NCBI GenBank assembly: GCA_946481615.1
Contig: CAMLOR010000036.1
Location: forward strand, 1-21,286
From: an uncultured Aquimonas sp.
GTDB lineage: Bacteria > Pseudomonadota > Gammaproteobacteria > Xanthomonadales > Xanthomonadaceae
Length of the DNA stretch: 21,286 bases
Direction of reading: 5' to 3'
The notes under the pieces are model-generated. The model saw nothing but the letters and a program-made list of their open reading frames with translations. It was not told the DNA's origin and made no database searches. Below, piece after piece: positions 1-9,158 of the stretch. Within the stretch, counting starts at the first letter, position 1; each line of letters opens with the position of its first letter. Both the position numbers and the translations under genes were made by a program.

Positions 1-3000
1 CCGACCAGGGTGACCGTACCGTTCGCGGGCTGCGTCACGGCGGTGACGGTGAGCGTCGTGCCGGTGTCGACGTCGGTGTCGTTGCCCAGGACGTCGATGA
101 CGGTGGCCGCGGCATCCTGGTTCACTGAAACCGCATCGTCCACCGCATCCGGCGCGTCGTTGGCCGGCGTCACGGTGACGGTGACCGTGGCCGTGTCGGT
201 GACGCCGCTTCCGTCGATGATCGTGTAGGTGAAGCTGTCCGTGCCGGTGAAATCGGGATCCGGCGTGTAGGTGCAGTCCGTGACCGTGCAGTTCACGGTG
301 CCGTTGGCCGCACCGGTGTTCGACGTGATCGCAAGCGTGTCGCCCACGTCGATGTCGCCGTCGTTGTCGAGCACGGACGGCGCCAGCGTCGTAGCGCCGC
401 TGTCTTCGGCCACGGTGTACAGATCGTCGAGGGCGTCGGGCGCATCGTTGACCGGTGTCACCGTGATCGTCACCGTCGCCGTCGCGGTGCCGCCGTTGCC
501 GTCGCTCACCGTGTAGGTGAAGGCGTCGCTGCCGGTGAAGTCGGCGTCCGGCGTGTAGGTGCAATCGGTGGCGGTGCAGGCCACGCTGCCGTTGGCGGGC
601 GCGGTGTTGCTCAGGATCGAGAGCGTGTCGTTGTCGGCGTCGCTGTCGTTGTCCAGCACCGAGGGGATCAGCAGCGTGGCGCCGCTGTCTTCCGCCACCG
701 TGTAGCCGTCGTCGCCGGCGACCGGCGCATCGTTGTCGCCGCCCACCGTAATGGTCACGGTCGCGGTGTCGGTGCCGCCGTTGCCGTCGCTGATGGTGTA
801 GGTGAACGAATCGGTGCCGCTGAAATCGGCATCCGGCTGGTAGCTGCAGCCCGTCGCCGTGCAGGTGACGGTACCGTTGGCAGCATTGGTGTTACCCGTG
901 ATCGTCAGCGCAGTGCCGGTGTCGACGTCGCCGTCGTTGAGCAGCACGTCGATCGGCGTGGCCGCGGCGTCCTCGGCGATCGAGAGGGTATCGTCGTTGG
1001 CGTCCGGCACGTCGTTCACCGGCGTCACGGTGATCGTGACCGTGGCGGTGTCGGTGGCGCCGCTGCCGTCGGTGATGGTGTAGGTGAAGCTGTCGGTGCC
1101 GTTGAAATCGGCGTCGGGCGTGTAGGTGCAGTCGGACGCCGTGCAGCTCACGGTGCCGTTGCCGGGGTTCGTGTTCGCCGTGATGCTGCGGGTATCGCCC
1201 GTGTCCGCGTCGGTGTCGTTGTCGAGCACCGAGGGCGCGAGCACGGTGGCGCCGCTGTCCTCGGCCACCGTGTAGTCGTCGTCGACGGCGCTCGGCGCGT
1301 CGTTGACGTTGTCGACCGTGATGGTGACGGTCGCCGTGTCCGTGCCGCCGTTGCCATCGCTGATCGTGTACGTGAAGGTCGTCGTGCCGACGAAGCCAGG
1401 CGCAGGTTCGAAGCTCACGACGCCGCCGACCAGCGTCACGGTGCCGTTGGCGGGCTGGGTCACGGCGGTGACGGTGAGCGTCGTACCCGTGTCGACATCG
1501 GTGTCGTTGCCCAGCACATCGATGACCGTGGCCGCGGCGTCCTGGTTGACGGAGGCAGCGTCGTCGACTGCATCCGGCGCGTCGTTCGCCGGCGTCACGG
1601 TGATGGTGACTGTCGCCGTGCCGGTCGCACCGCCGGCATCGGTGATGGTGTAGGTGAAGCTGTCCGTGCCGGTGAAATCGGCGTCCGGCGTGTAGGTGCA
1701 ATCGGTCGCCGTGCAGCTGACGGTGCCGTTGGCCGCACCGGTGTTCGCCGTGATGCTGCGGGTATCGCCCGTGTCCGCATCGGTGTCGTTGTCGAGCACC
1801 GAGGGTGTCAGCACGGTCGCGCCGCTATCTTCGGCGACGGTGTAGTCGTCGTCGACGGCGTTGGGAGCGTCGTTGACCGGCGTCACGGTGATGGTGACCG
1901 TCGCGGTGTCGGTGGCGCCGCTGCCGTCGCTGATGGTGTAGGTGAAGGTGTCGGTGCCGTTGAAATCGGCGTCGGGCGTGTAGGTGCAGTCGGACGCCGT
2001 GCAGCTCACGGTGCCGTTGGCGGGACTCGTGTTGGCCGTGATCGTGCGGGTGTCGCCAGCGTCGGCGTCGGTGTCGTTGTCGAGCACCGACTGCACGAGC
2101 AGCGTGGCGCCGCTGTCCTCGGCCACCGTGTAGTCGTCATCGACCGCATCCGGCGCATCGTTGATGTTGTCGACGGTGATCGTGACCGTCGCCGTGTCCG
2201 TGCCGCCGTTGCCGTCGCTGATCGTGTACGTGAAGGTCGTCGTCCCGACGAAGCCCGGCGCGGGCTCGAAGCTCACCACGCCGCCGACCAGGGTGACCGT
2301 GCCGTTCGCGGGCTGCGTGACGGCAGTGACGGTCAGCGTCGTGCCCGTATCGACATCGGTGTCGTTGCCCAGCACGTCGATGACCGTCGCTGCGGCATCC
2401 TGATTGACCGAGGCCGCGTCGTCGGCCGCATCCGGCGCGTCGTTCGCGGGCGTCACGGTGATGGTGACGGTCGCGGTGGCCGTGCCGCCGTTTCCATCGC
2501 TGATGGTGTAGGTGAAGCTGTCGCTGCCGGTGAAGTCGGCGTCCGGCGTGTAGGTGCAATCGGTCGCCGTGCAGCTCACGGTGCCGTTGGCCGGGTTGGT
2601 GTTGGCGGTGATCGTCGGCGTGTCGCCGGTATCGATATCGGTATCGTTGTCGAGCACCGACGGAGCGAGCAGCGTGGCGCCGCTGTCTTCGGCCACCGAG
2701 TAGCTATCGTTGGCGGCGTTCGGAGCGTCGTTGACGGGCGTCACGGTGACGGTGACCGTCGCGGTGTCCGTGGCGCCGCTGCCGTCGGTGATGGTGTAGG
2801 TGAAGGTGTCGGTGCCGTTGAAATCCGCATCCGGCGTGTAGGTGCAATCGGCCGCCGTGCAGTTCACGGTGCCGTTGGCCGGGTTCGTGTTGGCGGTGAT
2901 CGTGAACGTGTCGCCCGCGTCCGGATCCGAATCGTTGTCCAGCACCGAGGCCGCAAGCACGGTGGCACCGCTGTCTTCAGCCACCGTGTAGCTGTCGTTC

Positions 3001-4740
3001 CCGGCGCTCGGCGCGTCGTTCACGTTGTCGACCGTGACGGTGACCGTCGCAGTGTCCGTGCCGCCGTTGCCGTCGCTGATCGTGTAAGTGAAGGTCGTCG
3101 TACCCACGAAGCCTGGCGCCGGCTCGAAGCTCACCACGCCGCCGGTCAGGGTGACGGTGCCGTTCGCGGGTTGCGTGACGGCCGTGACGGTGAGCGTCGT
3201 GCCGGTGTCGACATCGCTGTCGTTGCCCAGCACGTCGATCACCGTGGCCGCGGCGTCCTGGTTGACGGACACGCCGTCGTCGGCCGCGTCGGGCGCATCG
3301 TTGACGGGCGTGACGGTGATCGTGACCGTCGCGGTCGCCGTGCCGCCGTTGCCGTCGCTCACCGTGTAGGTGAACGAGTCAGTGCCGTTGAAGTCGGCGT
3401 TCGGCGTGTAGGTGCAATCCGTCGCGGTGCAAGCCACCGTGCCGTTGGCCGGCGGCGTGTTGGACTGGATCGACAGCGTGTCGCTGTCACCATCGGTGTC
3501 GTTGTCGAGCACCGACGGCGCCAGCAGCGTGGCGCCGCTGTCTTCCGCCACCGTGTAGCTGTCGGCGGCGGCGTTCGGAGCGTCGTTGCTGCCGCCCACC
3601 GTGATCGTGACGGTCGCCGTACCCGTGCCGCCGTTGCCGTCGCTGATCGTGTAGGTGAACGAGTCGGTGCCGTTGAAATCGGCATCCGGCTGGTAGGTGC
3701 AACCGGTCGCCGTGCAGCTGACCGTGCCGTTGGCCGCATTGGTGTTGCCGGTGACCGTCAGCGTGGTGCCGGCATCGACATCGCCGTCGTTGAGCAGCAC
3801 GTCGATCGGCGTGGCCGGGGCGTCCTCGGCCACGATGAGCGTGTCATCGTTGGCGTCCGGGACGTCGTTCACCGGGGTCACCGTGATCGTGACCGTGGCG
3901 GTGTCGCTGCCACCGTCGCCGTCGGCGATCGTGTAGGTGAAGCTGTCGGTGCCGTGGAAGTTGGCGTTCGGCGTGTAGGTACAGTCGGTCGCCGAGCAGC
4001 TAACCGTGCCGTTCGTTGCAGCGGTGTTGGCGGTGATCGTCAGCGTCGTGCCAGCGTCCGCATCGGTGTCGTTGTCGAGCACCGAGGGCGACAGGACGGT
4101 CGCGGCACTGTCCTCGGCCACGGAGTAGCTGTCGTTCCCGGCGTCCGGCGCGTCGTTGACGTTGTCGACCGTGACGGTGACCGTCGCGGTGTCGGTGCCG
4201 CCGCTGCCGTCGCTGATCGTGTAGGTGAAGGTCGTCGTCCCCGTGAAGCCCGGGGCCGGTTCGAAGCTCACCACGCCACCGACCAGGGTGACCGTACCGT
4301 TCGCGGGCTGCGTCACGGCGGTGACGGTGAGCGTCGTACCCGTATCGACGTCCGTGTCGTTGCCCAGCACGTCGATGACGGTGGCCGAGGCGTCCTGGTT
4401 CACCGAAACGCCATCGTCGACCGCGTCCGGCGTGTCGTTGACCGCCGCGATCGTGATCGTGACGGTCGCCGTGTCGGTATCGCCGTTGCCGTCGGTGATC
4501 GTGTAGGTGAACGAGTCGCTGCCGTTGAAATCGGCATCCGGCGTGTAGACGAAGAAGTCGTCCGTGGGATCGGCCGGCGTGCCGGCGTCGTCGAGCACGG
4601 CCGTGCCGTTCGCGGGCGGCGTGGCGAGCGCGAGGCTGCCTGCGCCGTCGCCGCCGAAGCTGTCGTTGCCCAGCACGGAAACGTTCACGCTGTCGTCTTC
4701 GTCGACGCTGGCGCTGTCGATCACCGCATCCGGCAGGAAG
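1..4740 (-). repeat. Tandem array of about 17 cadherin-like/VCBS-type modules in the giant protein
   Basis: Module boundaries (NDAPDA-like) fall near 4435, 4150, 3865, 3582, 3296, 3014, 2728, 2436, 2155, 1869, 1580, 1296, 1010, 730, 447 and 150, a period of about 285 nt (95 residues). Each module contains a D-x-x-V-x-E/Q-D-x-A start, a VLxND-D-D acidic loop, an ANGTV turn, and a TFTYTISDGNGGTDTATVTITV end. Three types recur: A (VNQDA, no cysteine), B (VAEDSGATxLxxSVLDND, CTATDC pair) and C (AEDAxATPIDVLLND, cysteine pair). Read N to C the order is D-A-B-C-B-A-B-B-A-B-B-A-B-C-B-B-A, where D is a divergent first module. The last module is cut by the window edge. Confidence 0.9.
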
Positions 4741-7700
4741 TCGACAGCCGGCGTCACGCTGTCGAAATCGTCGCCGCTGCCGTCGTTCGGCGTGGAATCC
4801 GGATCCGGCGTGCCCGACGTGGTGATCTGCGCCGCATTGATGTGGCTGCCGGCGGCATTCACCGTCGCCGTGATCGCCAGCGTCGCGTTGCTGCCGGCAT
4901 TGACCGTGCCGACGGTCCACACACCGCTGCCCGGCACGTAGGCGCCGCCGCCGTTGTCGGAAACATAGGCGTAGCCGCTCGGCAACTGGTCGGTGACCAC
5001 CACGCCGCTGGCGGCCGAGGGGCCGGCGTTGGAGACGGTGAGCGTGAACACCACGGTGTCGCCGACGGTGGGCGAAGCCACGTCGATCGCCTTGTCGAAG
5101 GCGAGGTCCGCGCTGCTGCCGACGGTGTCGGTGTCCTGCGCGCTGTCGTCGCCGCCCACCGGATCGTTGGTGCCCGCAGGCGCCGTGATCGTGGCGGCGT
5201 TGCTGACCGTCCCGTTGGTCGCATCCACCGTCGCCGTGACGGTGATTTCGTAGAAGCCGCCGGCGGGAATCGCGGGCAGCACGACGCCCCCGGGCGCTTC
5301 CAGCGCCGCGATGCCGGGGTTGCTGCTGCAGGCATTGCCGGCGCTGGCCGTGCAAGCCGCCGAAACCTTCGTCAGGCCCGCGGCGGCCGGATCGCGCAGG
5401 ACCGCGCCCGTGGCGGCCGAAGGGCCGGCGTTCTCGACGCGCACGACGTAGGTGGTATTGGCGCCGGAGACGACTTCGCTGGCGCCGTTGCTCTTGACCA
5501 CCGAGAGATTCGCGGTCGGTCCGATGACGGTCGAGACCGAGCTCGTGGCGGGCGTCGGATCGTCCGCGAGCGTCGTGCTCGCTGTGTTGGTGACGCCGCC
5601 GGCAGCGACCGTGCTGGCCGTGCCCTGCACGATCACCGCGCAGCTGGAACCCGCGGGACCGTCGAAGCTGCCGCTCAGCGTGTTGCCCGCGACGCTGCCG
5701 CTGCAGGTCGCACCGCCCGCGGGCGTGGCGCTCACGAAGGCCACGCCGGTGAAGCTGGCAGGCAGCGGATCGCTGAAGGTAGCGCCGGCGGCGGCGCTCG
5801 GGCCATTGTTCTCGATCAGGATCAGGTACTGCACCAGATCGCCCTGGAACACGGCGAGCGGCGCGGCCTGGAACGCGCCGCTGGTGCCGAGGCGCTGCGT
5901 TTTCGTCACGGCGAGGTCGGCGAGCGCACCCACGTCGTTGGTGTCGGTGGTGCTGTTGTTGCCCGGCGACGGATCGTTGACGCCGCCCGGCGGCGCCACG
6001 CTGGCCGTGTTGCTCACATCATCGCCGCTGGCGGCGGTGACGGTGGCGGTGACGGTGAACTCGAAAAACGCGCCGCTGGCGAGCGCGGGCAGCACGAAGC
6101 CGCTGCCCTCGAGCGCCGCGATCGAAGGCGCCGCGCTGCAGACGTTGCCGCCGGCAGCGGTGCACGCGGTCGCCGTCTTGGCGAGTCCGGTCGCAGCCGG
6201 ATCGGTGACGACGGCACCCGTGACGGAGGCCGGGCCGTTGTTGGTGACGCGCACGGTGTAGACCGTCGAGGTTCCCGAACTCACGGTCGTCACGCCGTCG
6301 CTCTTGGTCACCACGAGATTGGCGCTGGGCCCCACGATGGTGTTGACCGAGCTGCTGGCGGGCGTGGGATCGGCGGCCAGCGCGGTGCTCGCGGTGTTGA
6401 CCGCACCGGGCGAGGCCGCGGCATCGTTCGCGACGGCCTGCACGATCACGGTGCAGGTCGCGCCGGCGGGGCCCGAGAACGTGCCGCTGAGCGTGTTGCC
6501 CGCGAAGCTCGCGGCGCAGTTGGTCGCACCGTTCGCGCCGACGGCGCTGATCACGGCGAGCGAACCGAAGCCCGCGGGCACGGCGTCGGTGAAGGTGGCG
6601 CCGGTGGCGGCGCTCGGGCCATCGTTGGCGATGGTCAGCTGGTACTGCACCGTGTCGCCCTGCGAAACGGTGAGCGGCGTGGTCTGGAACGCGCCGCTGG
6701 TGCCCGCGCGCTGCGCCTTCACCAGGGTCAGATCGGCGACCGGATCGACGGTGTCGGTGTCGGTCGAGGCATCGTTGCCGTTGTCGGGATCGAGCGTGCC
6801 GCCCGGCACGGCGATGGTCGCGGTGTTGCTGACGGAAGCTTCGGTACCGACGGTGGCGGTGACGACGATCTCGTAGAACTGGCCGTTGGTCAGCGTGGGC
6901 AGCGCGTAGCCCGCCTCGAGCTGCGCCACCGACGGCGTGGTGGGCGCCGTGCACTGGCCCGGCGTGCCGGAACACGCGACGCCGGTCTTGGTGAGCCCCG
7001 TGGCGGCGGCATCGGTGAGCACCGCGCCGGTCACGGCCGAGGGGCCGTTGTTGGTCACGCGTACGACGTACTGCGTGCTGCTGCCGGCATCGACGCTGCT
7101 GCCGCCGTTGCTCTTGCTGATCGAAAGATTCGCGGCCGGCCCGGCGCTGCCGCCGTTGCCGGTGGCGTCGGTGTTGTCGGCAGTGTTCGGGTCGAAGGTG
7201 TTGGCGGTGACCGACACGGAGTTGTCGAAGGCGCCGGCGGCGGTGACCGTGCCGGTGGCCGTGATCGTGATGCTTGCGCCGCTGGCGAGGCTGGCGAAGG
7301 TGCAGCTGCCGCCGCTGCAGCCCGGCGTGGCGCTGCTCAGCACGATGCCGGCGACGTTCGACGGGCTGTCGGTCACCACGATGTTGGTGGCGGTGGCCGG
7401 CCCGTTGTTGGTGACGACGAGGTTCCAGCTCACCGTTTGCCCGGCGAAGGCGCCGCCGGTCGGCGCCGACTTGGTCACCGCGAGGTTCGCCGCGGGGCCG
7501 GTGTTGCTCCAGGTGCAGGCCACGCCGCTGTCGGCCGGCATCACGAAGGTGCGCGAAAGTCCCGTGCCGCTGGTCGCCACCGCGGTGAGCGGCGCGACGG
7601 TGCGCACGCAGGCCAGCGTGGTCGTGTAGCTGGCCGGGTTGCCGATGCTGAACGCCTCGCTGACGGTGATGGTGTCGCCCGCATTGCCGGTGGCAGTGGC

Positions 7701-9158
7701 AGGCGTGGTGGTCGAAGGCGCCACCGAGGAACCGGCCACCGCGCCGCTGGCGCCGCCGATGGCGAGCGAAACCGTGTCGCCCGTCGTCGGCGTGGTCCAG
7801 GCCTTGGTCAGCGTCACCGCGCCGGTGCGGCGCGTGTTGGTGAAGGTGCAGGTGGTGTCGTCGTTCGCCGGCGGCACGAACGACACGCTGGTGCCGGTGC
7901 CCGAGGTGATCGGCGCGCCGGTGGTGTCGTCGGTGCAGACGTAGGTGGTCGTGTAGTTGGCGAGCGCGGTGCCGGTGCCGGCGGTTTCGCCGAAGGTGCG
8001 CGACACGCCCGAGGCGACGGCGGTGAAGCCGGTGCTGCCGTTGTTGCCGACGTTGTTGACGGTCGTGGGGCCGGCGGTGAGGTTGAACAGGCCGGGATCG
8101 GTGATCGGCGACAGCGCCTTGACGGTGCGCACGCGCGTCTGGCGCGTGTTGGTGTACGTGCAATGCACCGCGGCATTCGTCGACGACAGCGTGGCCGAAA
8201 CCTGGCGCGTGGCGGTGCTGACGGTGACGAAGCCCGCCGCGCTGCCGCCGCTGGCCGTGGTGCAGGTCAGGCCGGTGAGATCCCAGCCCGCGAGCGCGCT
8301 CTCGGTGATGGTCAGGTTGCGGCCGGTGGAATTGACCGGGATGGTGATGCGGACCGGCGCCGTGGCGTCCGTCATCGAGAAGGCGGACTGCGAGGGCGTG
8401 ACGCCCGACGTCGTGCTGGACGCCGAGAAATCGAAGGACTGCGCCACGCCGGCCGGCACGGTGGCCTTGTCGATCTGCATGTAGCCCAGCACCGTGGCGC
8501 CGTCGATCACGGCCGGCGTGCTGACCGGCGCGGTGTTGCACTTGGAGACCGCACCCGGCGCCAGCGCGCTGGCCGGCGACGGCGGGTTGTTGCAGACCTG
8601 GTTGTCGCCCGACTGCTTCCAGGTGAGCACGTAGGGAATGATGAGGCGACCGTCCGGACCGGCATTGCACCGGATGCGGACATCGTCCATGTACAGCGTT
8701 TCCTGGTTGTCGCCGCCGACGGTGTCGATGTCGCCGCAGACGTCGCCGTCGAGTTCGGCGAACGGCGAAGGCAGGGGCAGCGGCGAGGTCGGCAGCGTGG
8801 TGACGCTGCACTGGTTGTTGACGCCGGAGGCGGCGAGCTGCGGATCGTTGGCGGTCTCGCCCACGAACATCGCGACGTCGTAGCGGCTGGCGTTGCCGGC
8901 CACGATCACGGCCTCGAGATCGACGATCACGTCCTCGCCGGCCTGGCAGGTGATGGCCCCGCCGCCCTGCACCCGGAAGCCGCCCAGCACCGACACGTCG
9001 TTCGCGGTACAGCCGAGGTTGCCGCCGAAGTTGGTGCCGGCGCAGGGCTGGTCGTGCGTGGTGATCTGCGCCTGCGCCGCGGGCGAAGCCACGCCCAGCG
9101 CGATCGCGAGCCACATCAGCGCGGCCGCGCCGGATGCGGAGAATACCTTGCCGTCCAT
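1..9158 (-). CDS. Giant secreted/surface repeat protein (DUF11 plus cadherin-like/VCBS modules), C-terminus beyond window
   Basis: A single frame stays open from an ATG at 9158 to the left edge, more than 3050 codons; the stop is outside the window. A second ATG lies at 9161, but a GGGGG ribosome-site-like run (9164-9168) is spaced better for 9158. The N-terminus is a signal peptide (hydrophobic AAALMWLAIALGVASP, cleavage after AQA near residue 33). Then come a Cys-containing head domain (about 34-250), prealbumin-like modules each ending in CTYTNTR, CTFTNTR or CTWSNT (ends near 335, 440 and 551), seven DUF11 modules (about 555-1470), and 17 visible cadherin-like modules of about 95 residues. 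Extracellular arrays of this kind occur in adhesins and matrix proteins; DND-D-D stretches suggest calcium binding. No catalytic domain is visible, and any anchor or secretion signal would be in the missing C-terminus. The adhesin role is inference; the architecture is seen directly. Confidence 0.9.
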   Translation of the reverse strand, partial: MDGKVFSASGAAALMWLAIALGVASPAAQAQITTHDQPCAGTNFGGNLGCTANDVSVLGGFRVQGGGAITCQAGEDVIVDLEAVIVAGNASRYDVAMFVGETANDPQLAASGVNNQCSVTTLPTSPLPLPSPFAELDGDVCGDIDTVGGDNQETLYMDDVRIRCNAGPDGRLIIPYVLTWKQSGDNQVCNNPPSPASALAPGAVSKCNTAPVSTPAVIDGATVLGYMQIDKATVPAGVAQSFDFSASSTTSGVTPSQSAFSMTDATAPVRITIPVNSTGRNLTITESALAGWDLTGLTCTTASGGSAAGFVTVSTATRQVSATLSSTNAAVHCTYTNTRQTRVRTVKALSPITDPGLFNLTAGPTTVNNVGNNGSTGFTAVASGVSRTFGETAGTGTALANYTTTYVCTDDTTGAPITSGTGTSVSFVPPANDDTTCTFTNTRRTGAVTLTKAWTTPTTGDTVSLAIGGASGAVAGSSVAPSTTTPATATGNAGDTITVSEAFSIGNPASYTTTLACVRTVAPLTAVATSGTGLSRTFVMPADSGVACTWSNTGPAANLAVTKSAPTGGAFAGQTVSWNLVVTNNGPATATNIVVTDSPSNVAGIVLSSATPGCSGGSCTFASLASGASITITATGTVTAAGAFDNSVSVTANTFDPNTADNTDATGNGGSAGPAANLSISKSNGGSSVDAGSSTQYVVRVTNNGPSAVTGAVLTDAAATGLTKTGVACSGTPGQCTAPTTPSVAQLEAGYALPTLTNGQFYEIVVTATVGTEASVSNTATIAVPGGTLDPDNGNDASTDTDTVDPVADLTLVKAQRAGTSGAFQTTPLTVSQGDTVQYQLTIANDGPSAATGATFTDAVPAGFGSLAVISAVGANGATNCAASFAGNTLSGTFSGPAGATCTVIVQAVANDAAASPGAVNTASTALAADPTPASSSVNTIVGPSANLVVTKSDGVTTVSSGTSTVYTVRVTNNGPASVTGAVVTDPAATGLAKTATACTAAGGNVCSAAPSIAALEGSGFVLPALASGAFFEFTVTATVTAASGDDVSNTASVAPPGGVNDPSPGNNSTTDTNDVGALADLAVTKTQRLGTSGAFQAAPLAVFQGDLVQYLILIENNGPSAAAGATFSDPLPASFTGVAFVSATPAGGATCSGSVAGNTLSGSFDGPAGSSCAVIVQGTASTVAAGGVTNTASTTLADDPTPATSSVSTVIGPTANLSVVKSNGASEVVSGANTTYVVRVENAGPSAATGAVLRDPAAAGLTKVSAACTASAGNACSSNPGIAALEAPGGVVLPAIPAGGFYEITVTATVDATNGTVSNAATITAPAGTNDPVGGDDSAQDTDTVGSSADLAFDKAIDVASPTVGDTVVFTLTVSNAGPSAASGVVVTDQLPSGYAYVSDNGGGAYVPGSGVWTVGTVNAGSNATLAITATVNAAGSHINAAQITTSGTPDPDSTPNDGSGDDFDSVTPAVDFLPDAVIDSASVDEDDSVNVSVLGNDSFGGDGAGSLALATPPANGTAVLDDAGTPADPTDDFFVYTPDADFNGSDSFTYTITDGNGDTDTATVTITIAAVNDTPDAVDDGVSVNQDASATVIDVLGNDTDVDTGTTLTVTAVTQPANGTVTLVGGVVSFEPAPGFTGTTTFTYTISDGSGGTDTATVTVTVDNVNDAPDAGNDSYSVAEDSAATVLSPSVLDNDTDADAGTTLTITANTAATNGTVSCSATDCTYTPNANFHGTDSFTYTIADGDGGSDTATVTITVTPVNDVPDANDDTLIVAEDAPATPIDVLLNDGDVDAGTTLTVTGNTNAANGTVSCTATGCTYQPDADFNGTDSFTYTISDGNGGTGTATVTITVGGSNDAPNAAADSYTVAEDSGATLLAPSVLDNDTDGDSDTLSIQSNTPPANGTVACTATDCTYTPNADFNGTDSFTYTVSDGNGGTATATVTITVTPVNDAPDAADDGVSVNQDAAATVIDVLGNDSDVDTGTTLTVTAVTQPANGTVTLTGGVVSFEPAPGFVGTTTFTYTISDGNGGTDTATVTVTVDNVNDAPSAGNDSYTVAEDSGATVLAASVLDNDSDPDAGDTFTITANTNPANGTVNCTAADCTYTPDADFNGTDTFTYTITDGSGATDTATVTVTVTPVNDAPNAANDSYSVAEDSGATLLAPSVLDNDTDIDTGDTPTITANTNPANGTVSCTATDCTYTPDADFTGSDSFTYTISDGNGGTATATVTITVTPANDAPDAADDAASVNQDAAATVIDVLGNDTDVDTGTTLTVTAVTQPANGTVTLVGGVVSFEPAPGFVGTTTFTYTISDGNGGTDTATVTITVDNINDAPDAVDDDYTVAEDSGATLLVQSVLDNDTDADAGDTRTITANTSPANGTVSCTASDCTYTPDADFNGTDTFTYTISDGSGATDTATVTITVTPVNDAPNAVDDDYTVAEDSGATVLTPSVLDNDTDADTGDTRSITANTGAANGTVSCTATDCTYTPDADFTGTDSFTYTITDAGGATGTATVTITVTPANDAPDAVDDAASVNQDAAATVIDVLGNDTDVDTGTTLTVTAVTQPANGTVTLVGGVVSFEPAPGFVGTTTFTYTISDGNGGTDTATVTITVDNVNDAPSAVDDDYTVAEDSGATVLAPSVLDNDTDADTGDTRSITANTNPGNGTVSCTASDCTYTPDADFNGTDSFTYTITDGSGATDTATVTITVTPVNDVPDANDDTLSIAEDAAATPIDVLLNDGDVDTGTALTITGNTNAANGTVTCTATGCSYQPDADFSGTDSFTYTISDGNGGTDTATVTITVGGDNDAPVAGDDGYTVAEDSGATLLIPSVLDNDSDADNDTLSILSNTAPANGSVACTATDCTYTPDADFTGSDAFTYTVSDGNGGTATATVTITVTPVNDAPDALDDLYTVAEDSGATTLAPSVLDNDGDIDVGDTLAITSNTGAANGTVNCTVTDCTYTPDPDFTGTDSFTYTIIDGSGVTDTATVTVTVTPANDAPDAVDDAVSVNQDAAATVIDVLGNDTDVDTGTTLTVTAVTQPANGTVTLV
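4760..7500 (-). repeat. Seven DUF11 modules with an alternating two-module super-repeat
   Basis: Seven modules of the form ADLxVxK...Y.VRVTNNGPSAATGAVxTD are visible. Their N-N/D/A-G-P signatures sit near residues 583, 702, 844, 972, 1116, 1242 and 1376 of the giant protein. Module types alternate. Modules 2, 4 and 6 share NLxxxKSxG and an AAxGLxK...AC segment. Modules 3 and 5 share KxQRxGTSGAFQ and FxDxxPAxF. Equivalent signatures are therefore about 270 residues (810-816 nt) apart. DUF11 modules are known from large bacterial surface proteins; they are beta-sandwich, Ig-like folds. Confidence 0.85.

Noticed and set aside
1..4740. Regular repeats suggestive of a CRISPR array
   Set aside because: The period of about 285 nt is coding and divided by codons into protein modules; there are no short identical repeats with unique spacers.
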